From: UBA2821 sp902763335
Lineage (GTDB): Bacteria; Bacillota; Clostridia; Lachnospirales; Lachnospiraceae
Reading direction: 5' to 3' (one strand)
Assembly: GCA_052066835.1 (NCBI GenBank)
Contig: JBQHRJ010000013.1
DNA: 64,000 nucleotides
Shown here: in pieces, positions 1 through 7,509 of the stretch
Position numbering within the stretch: position 1 is the stretch's first letter
How the letters are laid out: each line of letters opens with the position of its first letter
Translations under genes and position numbers: made by a program
The notes under the pieces: generated by a model
Told to the model about the DNA's origin: nothing
The model's input: the letters and a program-made list of their open reading frames with translations, nothing else
Databases searched by the model: none

Positions 1-855
1 GCAACATTTCTTCATCACTGATATTTCCGTTATTTCTTATATATTTAAATATATTAAGTATTTTAATTTTTTCTAAGTCAATTTTAGCACTCAATCCATC
101 TATTTTATCAAGCTTTATCTGTGGCATTTTATCCATCAGCAATCTCACCAGAGAGTAGCCATTAGTATGTAATCCATTTGACGAAATTGATAAAACAGCA
201 TCGCCTTCTTCAACTGCTGAACCATCAATTACATTTGCTTTCTCGACAATACCGGCAATACTGGAAGTCAAAACATATACTCCCGATTGTACTACTAACG
301 GCTGAATAGATGTTTCTCCACCTACAAGAGAGCATTCATTTTCTTTACAAGCATCTGACACTCCTTTTACTAAGGTCTTTATTGTATCTTTTTCTGCATT
401 TCCACATACTATAGTATCCAGTACTGCTAATGGTTTTGCCCCCATAACCACAATATCATTTACAAGATGATTAATCATATCATGGCAAATAGATTCTGTA
501 TAACCATATTCCATAGCCAATTTTTGCTTTGATCCCGGTTCCTCTGACTTTAATACCAAAACCGGATTTTTGATATTTGGAAACTTAATATCATATAAAG
601 AAGCAAACGGACCAAGACCATTCAAAACACGACCATCTTCTGTTTCTAAGTGCTTAGCCATTTCTTTTTTGATAGTATCTGTATAGGTAATATCAACTCC
701 TGCTTTACTGTACGATAATCCATCTACATTTCTTTCACTACCTGCCAAAATCTCATCTACAGATACCTCTAACACAATCGATAAATCTCTTAATATTTCA
801 ATATTAGGATATGTTGTTCCATTATAAAATTTCCAACTTTAATACTATTAAGCAT
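1..855 (-). CDS. Divergent PurM (AIR synthase)-like protein with HTH remnant, partial and frameshifted start
   Basis: The open frame runs from about 838 off the left edge, so the C-terminus is missing. After about 40 residues it matches the PurM/AIR synthase family: a GLSYSKAGVDIT-like start, VNDIVVMGAKPL, CSLVGGETS and SNGLHTNGYSLVR. The usual DGVGTK loop is replaced by SEEPGSK, so AIR synthase activity is doubtful. The residues before it (FYNGTTYPNIEIL, then LEVSVDEILAGS) look like the C-terminal half of an XRE-type HTH domain. An ATG at 855 with a strong CGGAGG site opens a different frame that stops after 21 codons, and reaching the PurM frame needs a -1 shift. The gene may be a decaying HTH-PurM fusion, a frameshifted gene, or may start at an internal TTG. 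Function is unknown. Confidence 0.6.
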
Positions 856-879
856 CTGAAATACCTCCGTTTTTATTTT

Positions 880-909
880 ATAATAGCTTATCTTTCAGTT
901 AAGAAACAA
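880..909 (-). promoter_or_regulatory. Weak candidate promoter for the PurM-like gene
   Basis: On the minus strand TTGTTT (904-909) and TATTAT (880-885) are separated by 18 bases, about 25 bases upstream of the ATG at 855. The match is modest. The rest of 856-1086 shows no gene. Confidence 0.3.
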
Positions 910-924
910 TAACCACAGAATAGA

Positions 925-954
925 ACTTAAAAACAAAATTCAACTACGAGTTGA
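925..954 (-). terminator. Possible terminator after the SOD-like gene
   Basis: A small inverted repeat, TCAACT and AGTTGA with a 3-base loop (940-954), is followed on the minus strand by a T-rich tract. The stem is short, so this is tentative. Confidence 0.35.
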
Positions 955-1086
955 TATCCTTTTCACCTTTCTGTTTTATCTTTGTCATAACCCGCCATTG
1001 GTCTGTTATTGAATTTTTTCTCTAGGTATAACTCACCATTCCCTAGCAAAAAGGGACAATTACTATACTTTTTACATACACAAAAT

Positions 1087-1656
1087 TTATAAAGCAAAAA
1101 TCTCCCCACATGCAATTTTAGCTCCTGAATTTCCTGCCGGCTGCGAATGAAAATCATCCGGATGCAAATGTATGATTACCGTTTTTCCTATTATTTCACA
1201 TACATTAAACCGATTTGATAAAAATACTGAAAATGCATATCCGTCATTGCCAAAAAGTGGCGGCATATCTCCGGCATGATATGGATGGTTACAATTATCA
1301 GGATTATAATGTGCAATTGCATCTGCAAACGGATCTTCACTATTTCCTAAACAAAAATTCCCACTATGAATGTGATACCCAAATACCGGATTCATACACA
1401 CATCCTCCGAAGTTGACAAGCCACAAACTTCTGTCATCGCTAAGACACCACGCCCTGTCTGATAAAGTCGTACATTTCCCATAATTTCCGGATATTCACT
1501 ACTCCCCATAATATTTGCTATTGCATCAGGCCTTTTCATTAAAATGTGTTTTAAATACATTTCGCTACAATTATTTCTATTCATACACTGCCCTATATAA
1601 TTCATTTCTACTATACTATTAAAAAATGAACAATGTGTTACTTTTTTATCTGCCAT
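1087..1656 (-). CDS. Cu/Zn superoxide dismutase-like protein
   Basis: This 189-residue protein has the SodC-like pattern seen in clostridial superoxide dismutase family proteins: a GYHIHSGNFC segment, then HYNPDNCNHPYHAGDMPP, HLHPDDFHSQP and a C-terminal GNSGAKIACGEI. Conserved histidines and an aspartate are therefore present, together with a cysteine pair that could form the family disulfide. There is no obvious signal peptide, so a cytoplasmic location is likely. A TTG 15 bases upstream also opens the frame, but the ATG at 1656 fits the family better; neither has a strong ribosome binding site. It lies 31 bases downstream of the racemase gene and is probably co-transcribed with it. Whether it dismutates superoxide cannot be told from sequence. 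Confidence 0.82.
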   Translation of the reverse strand: MADKKVTHCSFFNSIVEMNYIGQCMNRNNCSEMYLKHILMKRPDAIANIMGSSEYPEIMGNVRLYQTGRGVLAMTEVCGLSTSEDVCMNPVFGYHIHSGNFCLGNSEDPFADAIAHYNPDNCNHPYHAGDMPPLFGNDGYAFSVFLSNRFNVCEIIGKTVIIHLHPDDFHSQPAGNSGAKIACGEIFAL

Positions 1657-1687
1657 AATTCGTACTGACAATCTTACACTTGAAAAT

Positions 1688-2383
1688 TTAACAATCTAAA
1701 ATAGTTTTTATAATAGAACTAATATGTATCTGCATTGTATCTAAACACGGAACAGAACTCACTTCATCATTTAATAAAAGCGGAAGCTCTGTACAACCTA
1801 ACACAATTGCTTCTATGCCATTCTCATCTTTCATACGATTTATTACATTTTGAAAAAGCAATAATGTTTCCTCTTTTACGACTCCCAGTTCTAACTCCGT
1901 AGAAATTTTTTCATTTACCATCTTAATTTCATTTTCCGTTGGAATAACAACTTGAATTCCGTTTTTCACAAATGGAGCTTTAAAAAATTCTCCAGTCATA
2001 GTAAAAACCGTACCTAATAAACCAATTTTCTTTAATTTTCTATGTTTAGCTTCTTCACAAGTTGCTTCTACAATACTAATCAATGGAATAGGTGACTGTT
2101 CCCTCAATCTATCGAATACAATATGTGGTGTGTTTGCTGATAATGCCGCAAACTCAGCTCCGCTTCTAGCCAGATTGTTGATTGCACTCATTAGATATTC
2201 TGTTAATTCATCATATTTCTTTTCATCACATAATTTTAATACAGTAAAAACATTCACACTTTCAATTGACAATTCAGGAAATATCGATTTCCCCATTGTT
2301 TCTTGAACACCATACACAATATCGTGATAATATGGAATTGTAGACTCCGGTCCCATCCCACCAACTAAACCCAATTTTTTCAT
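1688..2383 (-). CDS. Aspartate/glutamate racemase family protein
   Basis: This 231-residue protein begins MKKLGLVGGMGPEST, the family's glycine-rich N-terminal signature. The ATG at 2383 is chosen because GGAGG precedes it by 9 bases; the frame extends 18 codons further upstream without support. PLP-independent racemases use a cysteine or threonine in each half. Here the first site reads SANTPH (residues 82-87), with alanine where many members have the first cysteine, while the second, GCTEL with Cys197, is intact. It may therefore be a one-base racemase like YgeA-type enzymes, or have another substrate. It leads a short minus-strand unit with the SOD-like and perhaps the PurM-like gene. Confidence 0.85.
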   Translation of the reverse strand: MKKLGLVGGMGPESTIPYYHDIVYGVQETMGKSIFPELSIESVNVFTVLKLCDEKKYDELTEYLMSAINNLARSGAEFAALSANTPHIVFDRLREQSPIPLISIVEATCEEAKHRKLKKIGLLGTVFTMTGEFFKAPFVKNGIQVVIPTENEIKMVNEKISTELELGVVKEETLLLFQNVINRMKDENGIEAIVLGCTELPLLLNDEVSSVPCLDTMQIHISSIIKTILDC

Positions 2384-2420
2384 AATACATATCCTCCATA
2401 AGTTCAAGTTTAACGGTTTC

Positions 2421-2448
2421 ATTATATCAAATCCCACATATTATACAA
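2421..2448 (-). promoter_or_regulatory. Promoter of the racemase gene
   Basis: On the minus strand TTGTAT (2443-2448), a 16-base spacer and TATAAT (2421-2426) lie about 38 bases upstream of the racemase start. The -10 is perfect and the -35 partial. Confidence 0.5.
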
Positions 2449-2527
2449 TCACTTTATCAGTTGGTTTCCCTTATATTTTAAAATTTGAACTCTTTTAAAT
2501 TTAATAAAATACTATAACATTTCCTAC

Positions 2528-2562
2528 AAAAAAAAGAGCCCTTACAAATACAAGGGTTCTTG
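2528..2562 (-). terminator. Rho-independent terminator
   Basis: A ten-base stem (2535-2544 with 2553-2562, one G-U pair, 8-base loop) is followed on the minus strand by seven or more T residues. It insulates the racemase promoter from transcription arriving from the right. Confidence 0.75.
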
Positions 2563-2628
2563 AAAAATCAATTTTATTATTATCTCACTGAAAATATTCT
2601 CTAACTGTTCATCCTATTTTATAATAAA

Positions 2629-2657
2629 AAAATTAGGAACGAGTAAATACCCATTCC
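2629..2657 (-). terminator. Rho-independent terminator
   Basis: GGAATGGGTA pairs with TACTCGTTCC (2648-2657 with 2636-2645, two G-U pairs, 2-base loop). On the minus strand it is followed by TAATTTTTTT. It lies just downstream of the short ORF at 2693. Confidence 0.6.
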
Positions 2658-2692
2658 CTACAAAAATTTAATTTTTTAATCGTGTACTCACA

Positions 2693-2944
2693 CTAACATG
2701 ATTCATTCATATAGTCAATAATGTTTTTCACAAATGTGTATGTTGTTTTTATGCATTCATTTTTTTCAAAATACTCTTTATTTTTTATTACACGCCCATC
2801 TATAATTTCCTTTATTTGCTTAAATCTTTTCTCTTTTACAGCATTTACGTTAATAAATTCATTATAGACATAAAGCAGAGAATTATAGCAAATGTATGAA
2901 ATCCTGTAATATAGAAAAAGCCCTTGAAAACACTGGATTTCCAA
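2693..2944 (-). pseudogene. Unrecognised 83-residue ORF, probably a remnant
   Basis: The frame encodes a charged, lysine-rich C-terminal half (EKRFKQIKEIIDGRVIKNKE and so on). Its putative N-terminus lies inside the rpsI terminator hairpin, and no ATG with a ribosome binding site follows. A terminator sits just downstream. I recognise no family. It is most likely the tail of a lost gene or chance; the 2384-2977 interval otherwise holds only terminators and the racemase promoter. Confidence 0.2.
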
Positions 2945-2951
2945 GGGTTTT
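2912..2951 (-). terminator. Terminator of the rplM-rpsI operon
   Basis: An 11-base stem (2916-2926 with about 2942-2951) with a GC-rich AAGCCCTTG core is followed by T residues on the minus strand, 26 bases past the rpsI stop. Confidence 0.85.
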
Positions 2952-2977
2952 GATGTTCTTCCGATATTCGTTTTGAA

Positions 2978-3373
2978 CTATCTCTTGCTGAACTGTGGTG
3001 CACGACGTGCAGCTTTGAGACCGTATTTCTTTCTTTCTTTCATTCTTGGGTCTCTTGTTAAGAAACCAGCTTTCTTTAATGTTGGACGATATTCATCATC
3101 AACCTGTAATAAAGCTCTTGAGATACCATGTCTGATAGCTCCGGCCTGTCCTGTATATCCACCACCCTGAACGTTTACTACAACATCAAATTTCTCTGTT
3201 GTCTCTGTAGCAACTAAAGGCTGACGAACGATAACCTTTAATGTCTCAAGTCCAAAATAATCATCAATGTTTCTCTTATTTATTGTAATGTCACCTTTAC
3301 CTGGTCTTAAATATACTCTAGCGACACTTTTCTTTCTTCTACCTGTTCCGTAAAAATTAGCTGTTTTTGCCAT
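2978..3373 (-). CDS. rpsI: 30S ribosomal protein S9
   Basis: This 131-residue protein carries the S9 signatures GTGRRKKSVARVYLRPG near the N-terminus, GGGYTGQAGAIRHGISRAL in the middle and the basic C-terminal tail ending QFSKR that reaches the P-site tRNA. Its length is normal for the family. It follows rplM by 24 bases with a good AGGAGG site, the usual rplM-rpsI pair. Confidence 0.98.
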   Translation of the reverse strand: MAKTANFYGTGRRKKSVARVYLRPGKGDITINKRNIDDYFGLETLKVIVRQPLVATETTEKFDVVVNVQGGGYTGQAGAIRHGISRALLQVDDEYRPTLKKAGFLTRDPRMKERKKYGLKAARRAPQFSKR

Positions 3374-3397
3374 TTATTATTTCCTCCTTCCAGCTTA

Positions 3398-3826
3398 TTA
3401 AAATGTTAATACTTCAGGCTTCTGTGCTGCATGATCATGCTCTGGTCCTGCATATACATGAAGCTTTGTATACATCTGACGTCCCAAAGGTCCCTTTGGA
3501 AGCATTCCCTTAACTGCAAGTTCGATAACCTTCTCAGGCTTCTTAGCTAATAACTCTCTGAGTGTAGTCTCTTTCATTCCACCTACATACTCTGAGTGGT
3601 TGTAATAAATCTTCTGATCTAACTTTCTACCTGTAACTTTAATCTTATCTGCATTTACTACTATAACATAATCACCTGTATCGATATGTGGTGTATATGT
3701 TGGTTTGTTCTTACCTCTTAACACCTTAGCGATTTCTGATGATAAACGACCTAATGTATATCCTGTAGCATCAACTACATACCATTTTCTTTCAATTGTT
3801 GCCGGACTAGCCATGTAACTCTTCAT
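3398..3826 (-). CDS. rplM: 50S ribosomal protein L13
   Basis: The 142-residue L13 starts MKSYMASPATIERKWYVVDA and contains GKNKPTYTPHIDTGDYVIV and the MLPKGPLGRQMYTKLHVYAG signature. The frame continues 24 codons upstream, but AGGAGG lies 9 bases before the ATG at 3826 and the family start is here. L13 is an early-assembly protein of the large subunit. It is the first gene of the rplM-rpsI operon and follows its own promoter and a 90-base leader. Confidence 0.97.
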   Translation of the reverse strand: MKSYMASPATIERKWYVVDATGYTLGRLSSEIAKVLRGKNKPTYTPHIDTGDYVIVVNADKIKVTGRKLDQKIYYNHSEYVGGMKETTLRELLAKKPEKVIELAVKGMLPKGPLGRQMYTKLHVYAGPEHDHAAQKPEVLTF

Positions 3827-3919
3827 TGGTTTTCCTCCTATATTTCTGATAAACATATAATCAGCACTATGAATACTTTTTACCGGGGCTATGGTCAAAG
3901 TATCGACGCACTGTCACAT
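3827..3919 (-). promoter_or_regulatory. rplM leader, possible L13 autoregulatory RNA
   Basis: About 92 bases separate the predicted transcription start from the rplM ATG. The RNA can form a hairpin of ATACTTT with AAAGTAT. L13 leaders are known in Firmicutes, but I cannot confirm the consensus here, so this is an inference from position and structure. Confidence 0.35.
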
Positions 3920-3925
3920 TTGATA

Positions 3926-3954
3926 ATTATATTACACGCATCCACATGTGTCAA
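3926..3954 (-). promoter_or_regulatory. Consensus promoter of rplM-rpsI
   Basis: Minus strand TTGACA (3949-3954), 17-base spacer, TATAAT (3926-3931). Both hexamers are perfect, as expected for a strong ribosomal protein promoter. Confidence 0.9.
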
Positions 3955-3971
3955 TATTTTTTTGAAATTTA

Positions 3972-4736
3972 TTAACATTTATCCACATTTGTTATGGGTT
4001 CTTCATACTCGATTTTCACAAGCGTCAGACCTTTAGCCGGTGCAGTAGGTCCTGCCGCTTCTCTGTTTTTTGCTTCAAGCATTTTTTCCACCGTTTCAGG
4101 CTCTATCTGTCCGGTTCCTGCCTGTATCAATGTACCTGCTATGATTCTCACCATATTATATAAAAAACCATTTCCATTGACTCTTATGATTACCTTGTCT
4201 GAATCTTTCTCAATGTCTATACTGTATATTGTTCTGACCGTGTCCTTCACCTGGGTATTTACCGAACAGAAGCTTTTAAAATCATGTTCGCCCACAAGAT
4301 ATGACGCAGCCATTCTCATCTTTTCAATATCCATGTCATAATACAGAAAATGAGAGTATAATCGTTCTTTAGGTAATGGAAATTTCCTGTTTATGATGCT
4401 ATACTCATATGTCTTATTACATTTTACATGTCTCGGATGAAAATCAGATGCCACCTCAATCGACTCTTGTATAACAATATCATCAGGAAGATACCTGTTT
4501 AACGCATATGAAAATTTTTCTGCCGGAATTCTTGATTCTGTATCAAATACAGCCACATTTCCCATAGCATGTACTCCTGCATCTGTTCTGCTCGCTCCTG
4601 TCACTTCTATATCTTCACCTGTTATATCACAAAGCGTTTTATTTATCACTGCCTCCACCGCAAGACCGTTTTTCTGTTTCTGCCATCCACAATAGTTACT
4701 CCCATCATAGGCTACTATTAACATTACTCTCTTCAT
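3972..4736 (-). CDS. truA: tRNA pseudouridine(38-40) synthase
   Basis: TruA converts uridines 38-40 of the tRNA anticodon arm to pseudouridine. The 254-residue protein has the N-terminal VAYDGSNYCGWQKQ motif, the catalytic GASRTDAGVHA segment with Asp52, the FHPRHV region and a C-terminal FLYNMVRIIAGTL motif. It lies 21 bases after ecfT and ends just before the rplM promoter. This is the common Firmicute arrangement in which truA closes the ECF gene group. Confidence 0.96.
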   Translation of the reverse strand: MKRVMLIVAYDGSNYCGWQKQKNGLAVEAVINKTLCDITGEDIEVTGASRTDAGVHAMGNVAVFDTESRIPAEKFSYALNRYLPDDIVIQESIEVASDFHPRHVKCNKTYEYSIINRKFPLPKERLYSHFLYYDMDIEKMRMAASYLVGEHDFKSFCSVNTQVKDTVRTIYSIDIEKDSDKVIIRVNGNGFLYNMVRIIAGTLIQAGTGQIEPETVEKMLEAKNREAAGPTAPAKGLTLVKIEYEEPITNVDKC

Positions 4737-4757
4737 ATATTCTCCATTCCTCGGATT

Positions 4758-5594
4758 TTACATTGTAAAAAATCCTCCCACGCCTAATCCTTCTATAGTA
4801 ATTTTCATTCCAACCATAATCATGAAATAAATAATAACCACAATATAACCCTTATAGTCTGTTTTCTCATATTTAAGGGGATATAATTTAGTTCTCTGCC
4901 TGCCGGTTCTGTAACATCTCGACTCCATTGCCATTGCCAGATCTGAAGCTCTGTGAAATGCAGATATAAAGAGAGGTACAATAATCGGAATGTAATTTTT
5001 AACTCTCCGGAGCAGATTTCCTGATGTAAAATCTGCCCCTCTGCTCGTCTGCGCCTTCATTATTTTGTTTGTTTCCTCAACCAGTATCGGTATAAATCTC
5101 AGTGCTATAGACATCATGAGAGCTATCTCGTGAACAGGTACTTTCATTTTTTCAAGAAATCCAAGGGACTTCTCAAGTCCGTCTGTCAAGTCGTTCGGAC
5201 TTGTTGTAAGGGTCATAACAGATGTCCCAAGTATAAGCATTACAAGTCTTATTGACATTGCAGCCGCAACCTCCAGCCCTTCTACTGTAACCTTTACAAA
5301 GCCTGCCCTAAATATAATGGTTGTTCCCTGATAAAACAGTACATTACATGCTGCTGTTATTATAAGTATAAATATTATAGCCTTAAGACCTCTTACCATG
5401 TATTTAAACGGTACTTTTGATATCTTTATTATTATTCCAAGAAATATTGCACCCACAAGATAACCAAGCAGTCCATCCGTCAAAAACAGCGATATTACAT
5501 ATAACATTGTTCCCGCCAGTTTAACTCTCGGATCCAGACTATGAATTTTTGATTCTGTTATATAATATTGTCCTAAAGTAATGTCTCTAAGCAT
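4758..5594 (-). CDS. ecfT: ECF transporter transmembrane (T) component
   Basis: EcfT couples the two ATPases to exchangeable substrate-binding S components for vitamins or metal ions. The 278-residue protein has about five hydrophobic segments, the early SKIHSLDPRVKL motif, and the coupling-helix region with AQTSRGADF and AFHRASDLAMAMESRCYR, the usual Ala-Arg-Gly motif area. Its start overlaps the end of ecfA2 by 22 bases, implying translational coupling. No S component is in the window. Confidence 0.95.
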   Translation of the reverse strand: MLRDITLGQYYITESKIHSLDPRVKLAGTMLYVISLFLTDGLLGYLVGAIFLGIIIKISKVPFKYMVRGLKAIIFILIITAACNVLFYQGTTIIFRAGFVKVTVEGLEVAAAMSIRLVMLILGTSVMTLTTSPNDLTDGLEKSLGFLEKMKVPVHEIALMMSIALRFIPILVEETNKIMKAQTSRGADFTSGNLLRRVKNYIPIIVPLFISAFHRASDLAMAMESRCYRTGRQRTKLYPLKYEKTDYKGYIVVIIYFMIMVGMKITIEGLGVGGFFTM

Positions 5595-6397
5595 TTTATA
5601 GCCTCTTCCGTCTTAATTATAGTTTTATCTACCGGTATTCCTCTTTTACTTAATTCGCACATAAGATATGTTATCTCCGGTGCGGCAAGTCCTATATTTT
5701 CCAAATCTTCTGCATTTGAAAATACTTCCTTTGCCGTTCCACTTTTTATCAGCTTACCATCATCCATTACAATAATGTGTTCTGCATACTCTGCCATATC
5801 TTCCATTGAATGTGACACAACTACCACCGTTATATTTTCTGATGTACACAGTCTCTTTAACATTTCAAATAAATTTATTCTTGTCTCAGGATCAAGTCCC
5901 GCCGCCGGCTCATCAAGCACCAGTACTTCCGGTTTCATAGCCAGAATTCCCGCTATGGCAACCCTCTTCTTTTCTCCACCCGACAATTCAAACGGTGACT
6001 TTTCATATTTATCCTCATTTATTCCGACTATCTCCAAAGCTGCCTTTGCCTCTTTAACCGCATCTTCTTTAGCTAATCCCTTATTAATAGCTCCATATGC
6101 GACATCCCGCAAAACAGTACTCTCAAACAACTGATATTCAGGATATTGAAATACAAGTCCCACCTTAAATTTAAGGCTTCTCAAATCATATCCTTCTTCA
6201 AATATATCTTTTCCATCATAAAGTATCGTGCCTGATTCCGGTTTTAACAGACCATTCATCATCTGGATAAGAGTAGATTTTCCTGAACCTGTATGACCGA
6301 TTATTCCCGTAAATTCACCTTTCTCTATCTTAAAGCTGACATTATCCACAGCCTTGTCGTTTCCATATACATAATTAACATCAACAAATTCTATCAT
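5573..6397 (-). CDS. ecfA2: ECF transporter ATPase A2
   Basis: This 274-residue ABC ATPase has Walker A GHTGSGKST (residues 34-42), a Q-loop in LVFQYPEYQLFE, signature LSGGEKKRVAIAGI, Walker B VLVLDEPAAGLDP and the switch histidine in VVSHSMEDM. An ATG 12 bases upstream opens the same frame, but GGAGGG precedes the ATG at 6397 closely, so that start is preferred. It pairs with EcfA1 to form the heterodimeric motor. It is separated from ecfA1 by an unusual 146-base spacer full of hairpins. Confidence 0.95.
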   Translation of the reverse strand: MIEFVDVNYVYGNDKAVDNVSFKIEKGEFTGIIGHTGSGKSTLIQMMNGLLKPESGTILYDGKDIFEEGYDLRSLKFKVGLVFQYPEYQLFESTVLRDVAYGAINKGLAKEDAVKEAKAALEIVGINEDKYEKSPFELSGGEKKRVAIAGILAMKPEVLVLDEPAAGLDPETRINLFEMLKRLCTSENITVVVVSHSMEDMAEYAEHIIVMDDGKLIKSGTAKEVFSNAEDLENIGLAAPEITYLMCELSKRGIPVDKTIIKTEEAIKCLETLL

Positions 6398-6415
6398 GCT
6401 ACCCTCCATTTCTGA

Positions 6416-6467
6416 GCGATTTTATCGCGAAGAGGCGAAGAAAAATTCGCGGAGGCGATTTTTCTTC
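6416..6467 (-). repeat. Two stacked inverted repeats upstream of ecfA2
   Basis: GCGAT/ATCGC (6416-6428) is followed by a longer imperfect pair, 6437-6450 with 6455-6467, which differs by a single unpaired base. Both lie in the transcribed spacer just before the ecfA2 ribosome binding site and could affect its translation or RNA stability. Confidence 0.6.
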
Positions 6468-6477
6468 TGCCATAAAG

Positions 6478-6509
6478 GGCTGTTTGTTTTCAATTCGAAA
6501 CAAATAGCC
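6478..6509 (-). repeat. Inverted repeat in the ecfA1-ecfA2 spacer
   Basis: A 14-base stem (6478-6491 with 6496-6509) with a 4-base AATT loop and one or two G-U type pairs. It is the third of four hairpins in this spacer. Confidence 0.6.
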
Positions 6510-6510
6510 G

Positions 6511-6541
6511 TGAAAAAATCATACATCTGTATGATTTTTTT
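6511..6541 (-). terminator. Terminator-like hairpin right after ecfA1
   Basis: A perfect 13-base stem (6513-6525 with 6528-6540) with a 2-base loop begins 3 bases after the ecfA1 stop and ends in T6 on the minus strand. It resembles an intrinsic terminator inside an operon and may limit or process transcription into ecfA2-ecfT. Confidence 0.6.
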
Positions 6542-6543
6542 CA

Positions 6544-7422
6544 CTACTCTCCATTCAAATGCTTTCTATACAATTGTTCATATACATCTGCAAGTTTTTC
6601 TATTGTAAATACATCTACCGGCATTTCATATCCATCATTTTTCAATCTTATAGCCACATTCATCATAACCGGCATCTCAAGTCCCAGATTTTTAATTTCA
6701 TCTGACCTGCTAAATACTTCTTTGGGGGTTCCCATCATAGTCACCTTGCCGTTATACATTACAAATATTCTGTCAGCATCTACAGCCTCATTCATAAAAT
6801 GAGTAATTAATATTATAGTTATTCCTTCTTCTTTATTTAATCTGTGAACAGTACTTATCAATTCTTTCCTTCCGTCAGGATCAAGCATGGCTGTTGCCTC
6901 ATCAAGCACTATACATTTCGGATGCATTGCCAGAGTACCTGCGATTGCCACACGCTGTTTCTGTCCACCTGACAGGCTGTTTGGTGATACATTCATTTTC
7001 TTATACATTCCTGTCATCTTTAATGCATTATCTACCCTGTCACGGATTTTTTCCGTAGGAAACTCCAGATTTTCCGGTCCGAATGCCGTATCTTCTTCTA
7101 CTGTTGTTCCAATAATCTGGTTATCCGGATTCTGAAATACCATACCAATATTTTTTCTATTATTCCAAATATTTATATCATCTTCCTCCTTAACTTCATC
7201 TCCGTCAATCCATATTGAACCTTCATGAGGAAACAGAAGACAATTCAAATGTCTTGCCAGCGTTGATTTTCCCGAACCATTTCTTCCAAGTATTGCAATA
7301 AACTGTCCGGCTTCTATTTGAAAATCCACTCCATCAAGTGCGTTTTTCTCATCAATTATTTCACCTTCATTATTTCTTTCAAAAAATTTATGCACCAGAT
7401 TTTCTACTTTAATAAACGGCAT
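6544..7422 (-). CDS. ecfA1: ECF transporter ATPase A1
   Basis: The 292-residue ATPase has Walker A LGRNGSGKST, Q-loop GMVFQNPDNQ, signature LSGGQKQRVAIAGTLAM, Walker B CIVLDEATAMLDP and the switch histidine in LITHFMNEA. Start choice: GGAG lies 8 bases before the ATG of MPFIKVENLVHKF; upstream in-frame starts lack spacing. It carries the full consensus site 2 as usual for A1. It follows the rplQ terminator by about 40 bases, so expression may depend on readthrough of the ribosomal operon. Confidence 0.95.
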   Translation of the reverse strand: MPFIKVENLVHKFFERNNEGEIIDEKNALDGVDFQIEAGQFIAILGRNGSGKSTLARHLNCLLFPHEGSIWIDGDEVKEEDDINIWNNRKNIGMVFQNPDNQIIGTTVEEDTAFGPENLEFPTEKIRDRVDNALKMTGMYKKMNVSPNSLSGGQKQRVAIAGTLAMHPKCIVLDEATAMLDPDGRKELISTVHRLNKEEGITIILITHFMNEAVDADRIFVMYNGKVTMMGTPKEVFSRSDEIKNLGLEMPVMMNVAIRLKNDGYEMPVDVFTIEKLADVYEQLYRKHLNGE

Positions 7423-7463
7423 TTTCATCTCTCCTACGAAATTGTTGTAAACCTGCATAATTT

Positions 7464-7496
7464 AAAAAGGAGTCAGGAATGCAGATTCCTAACTCC
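7464..7496 (-). terminator. Terminator of the ribosomal superoperon after rplQ
   Basis: A 12-base stem (7469-7480 with 7485-7496, one mismatch, 4-base loop) is followed by five T residues on the minus strand, just past the rplQ stop. Confidence 0.8.
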
Positions 7497-7509
7497 ATAA
7501 TAAATCATA

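Noticed and set aside
963..1157. 64-residue minus-strand ORF overlapping the SOD-like gene
   Set aside because: It overlaps the SOD-like C-terminus in another frame, has no family features and no ribosome binding site.
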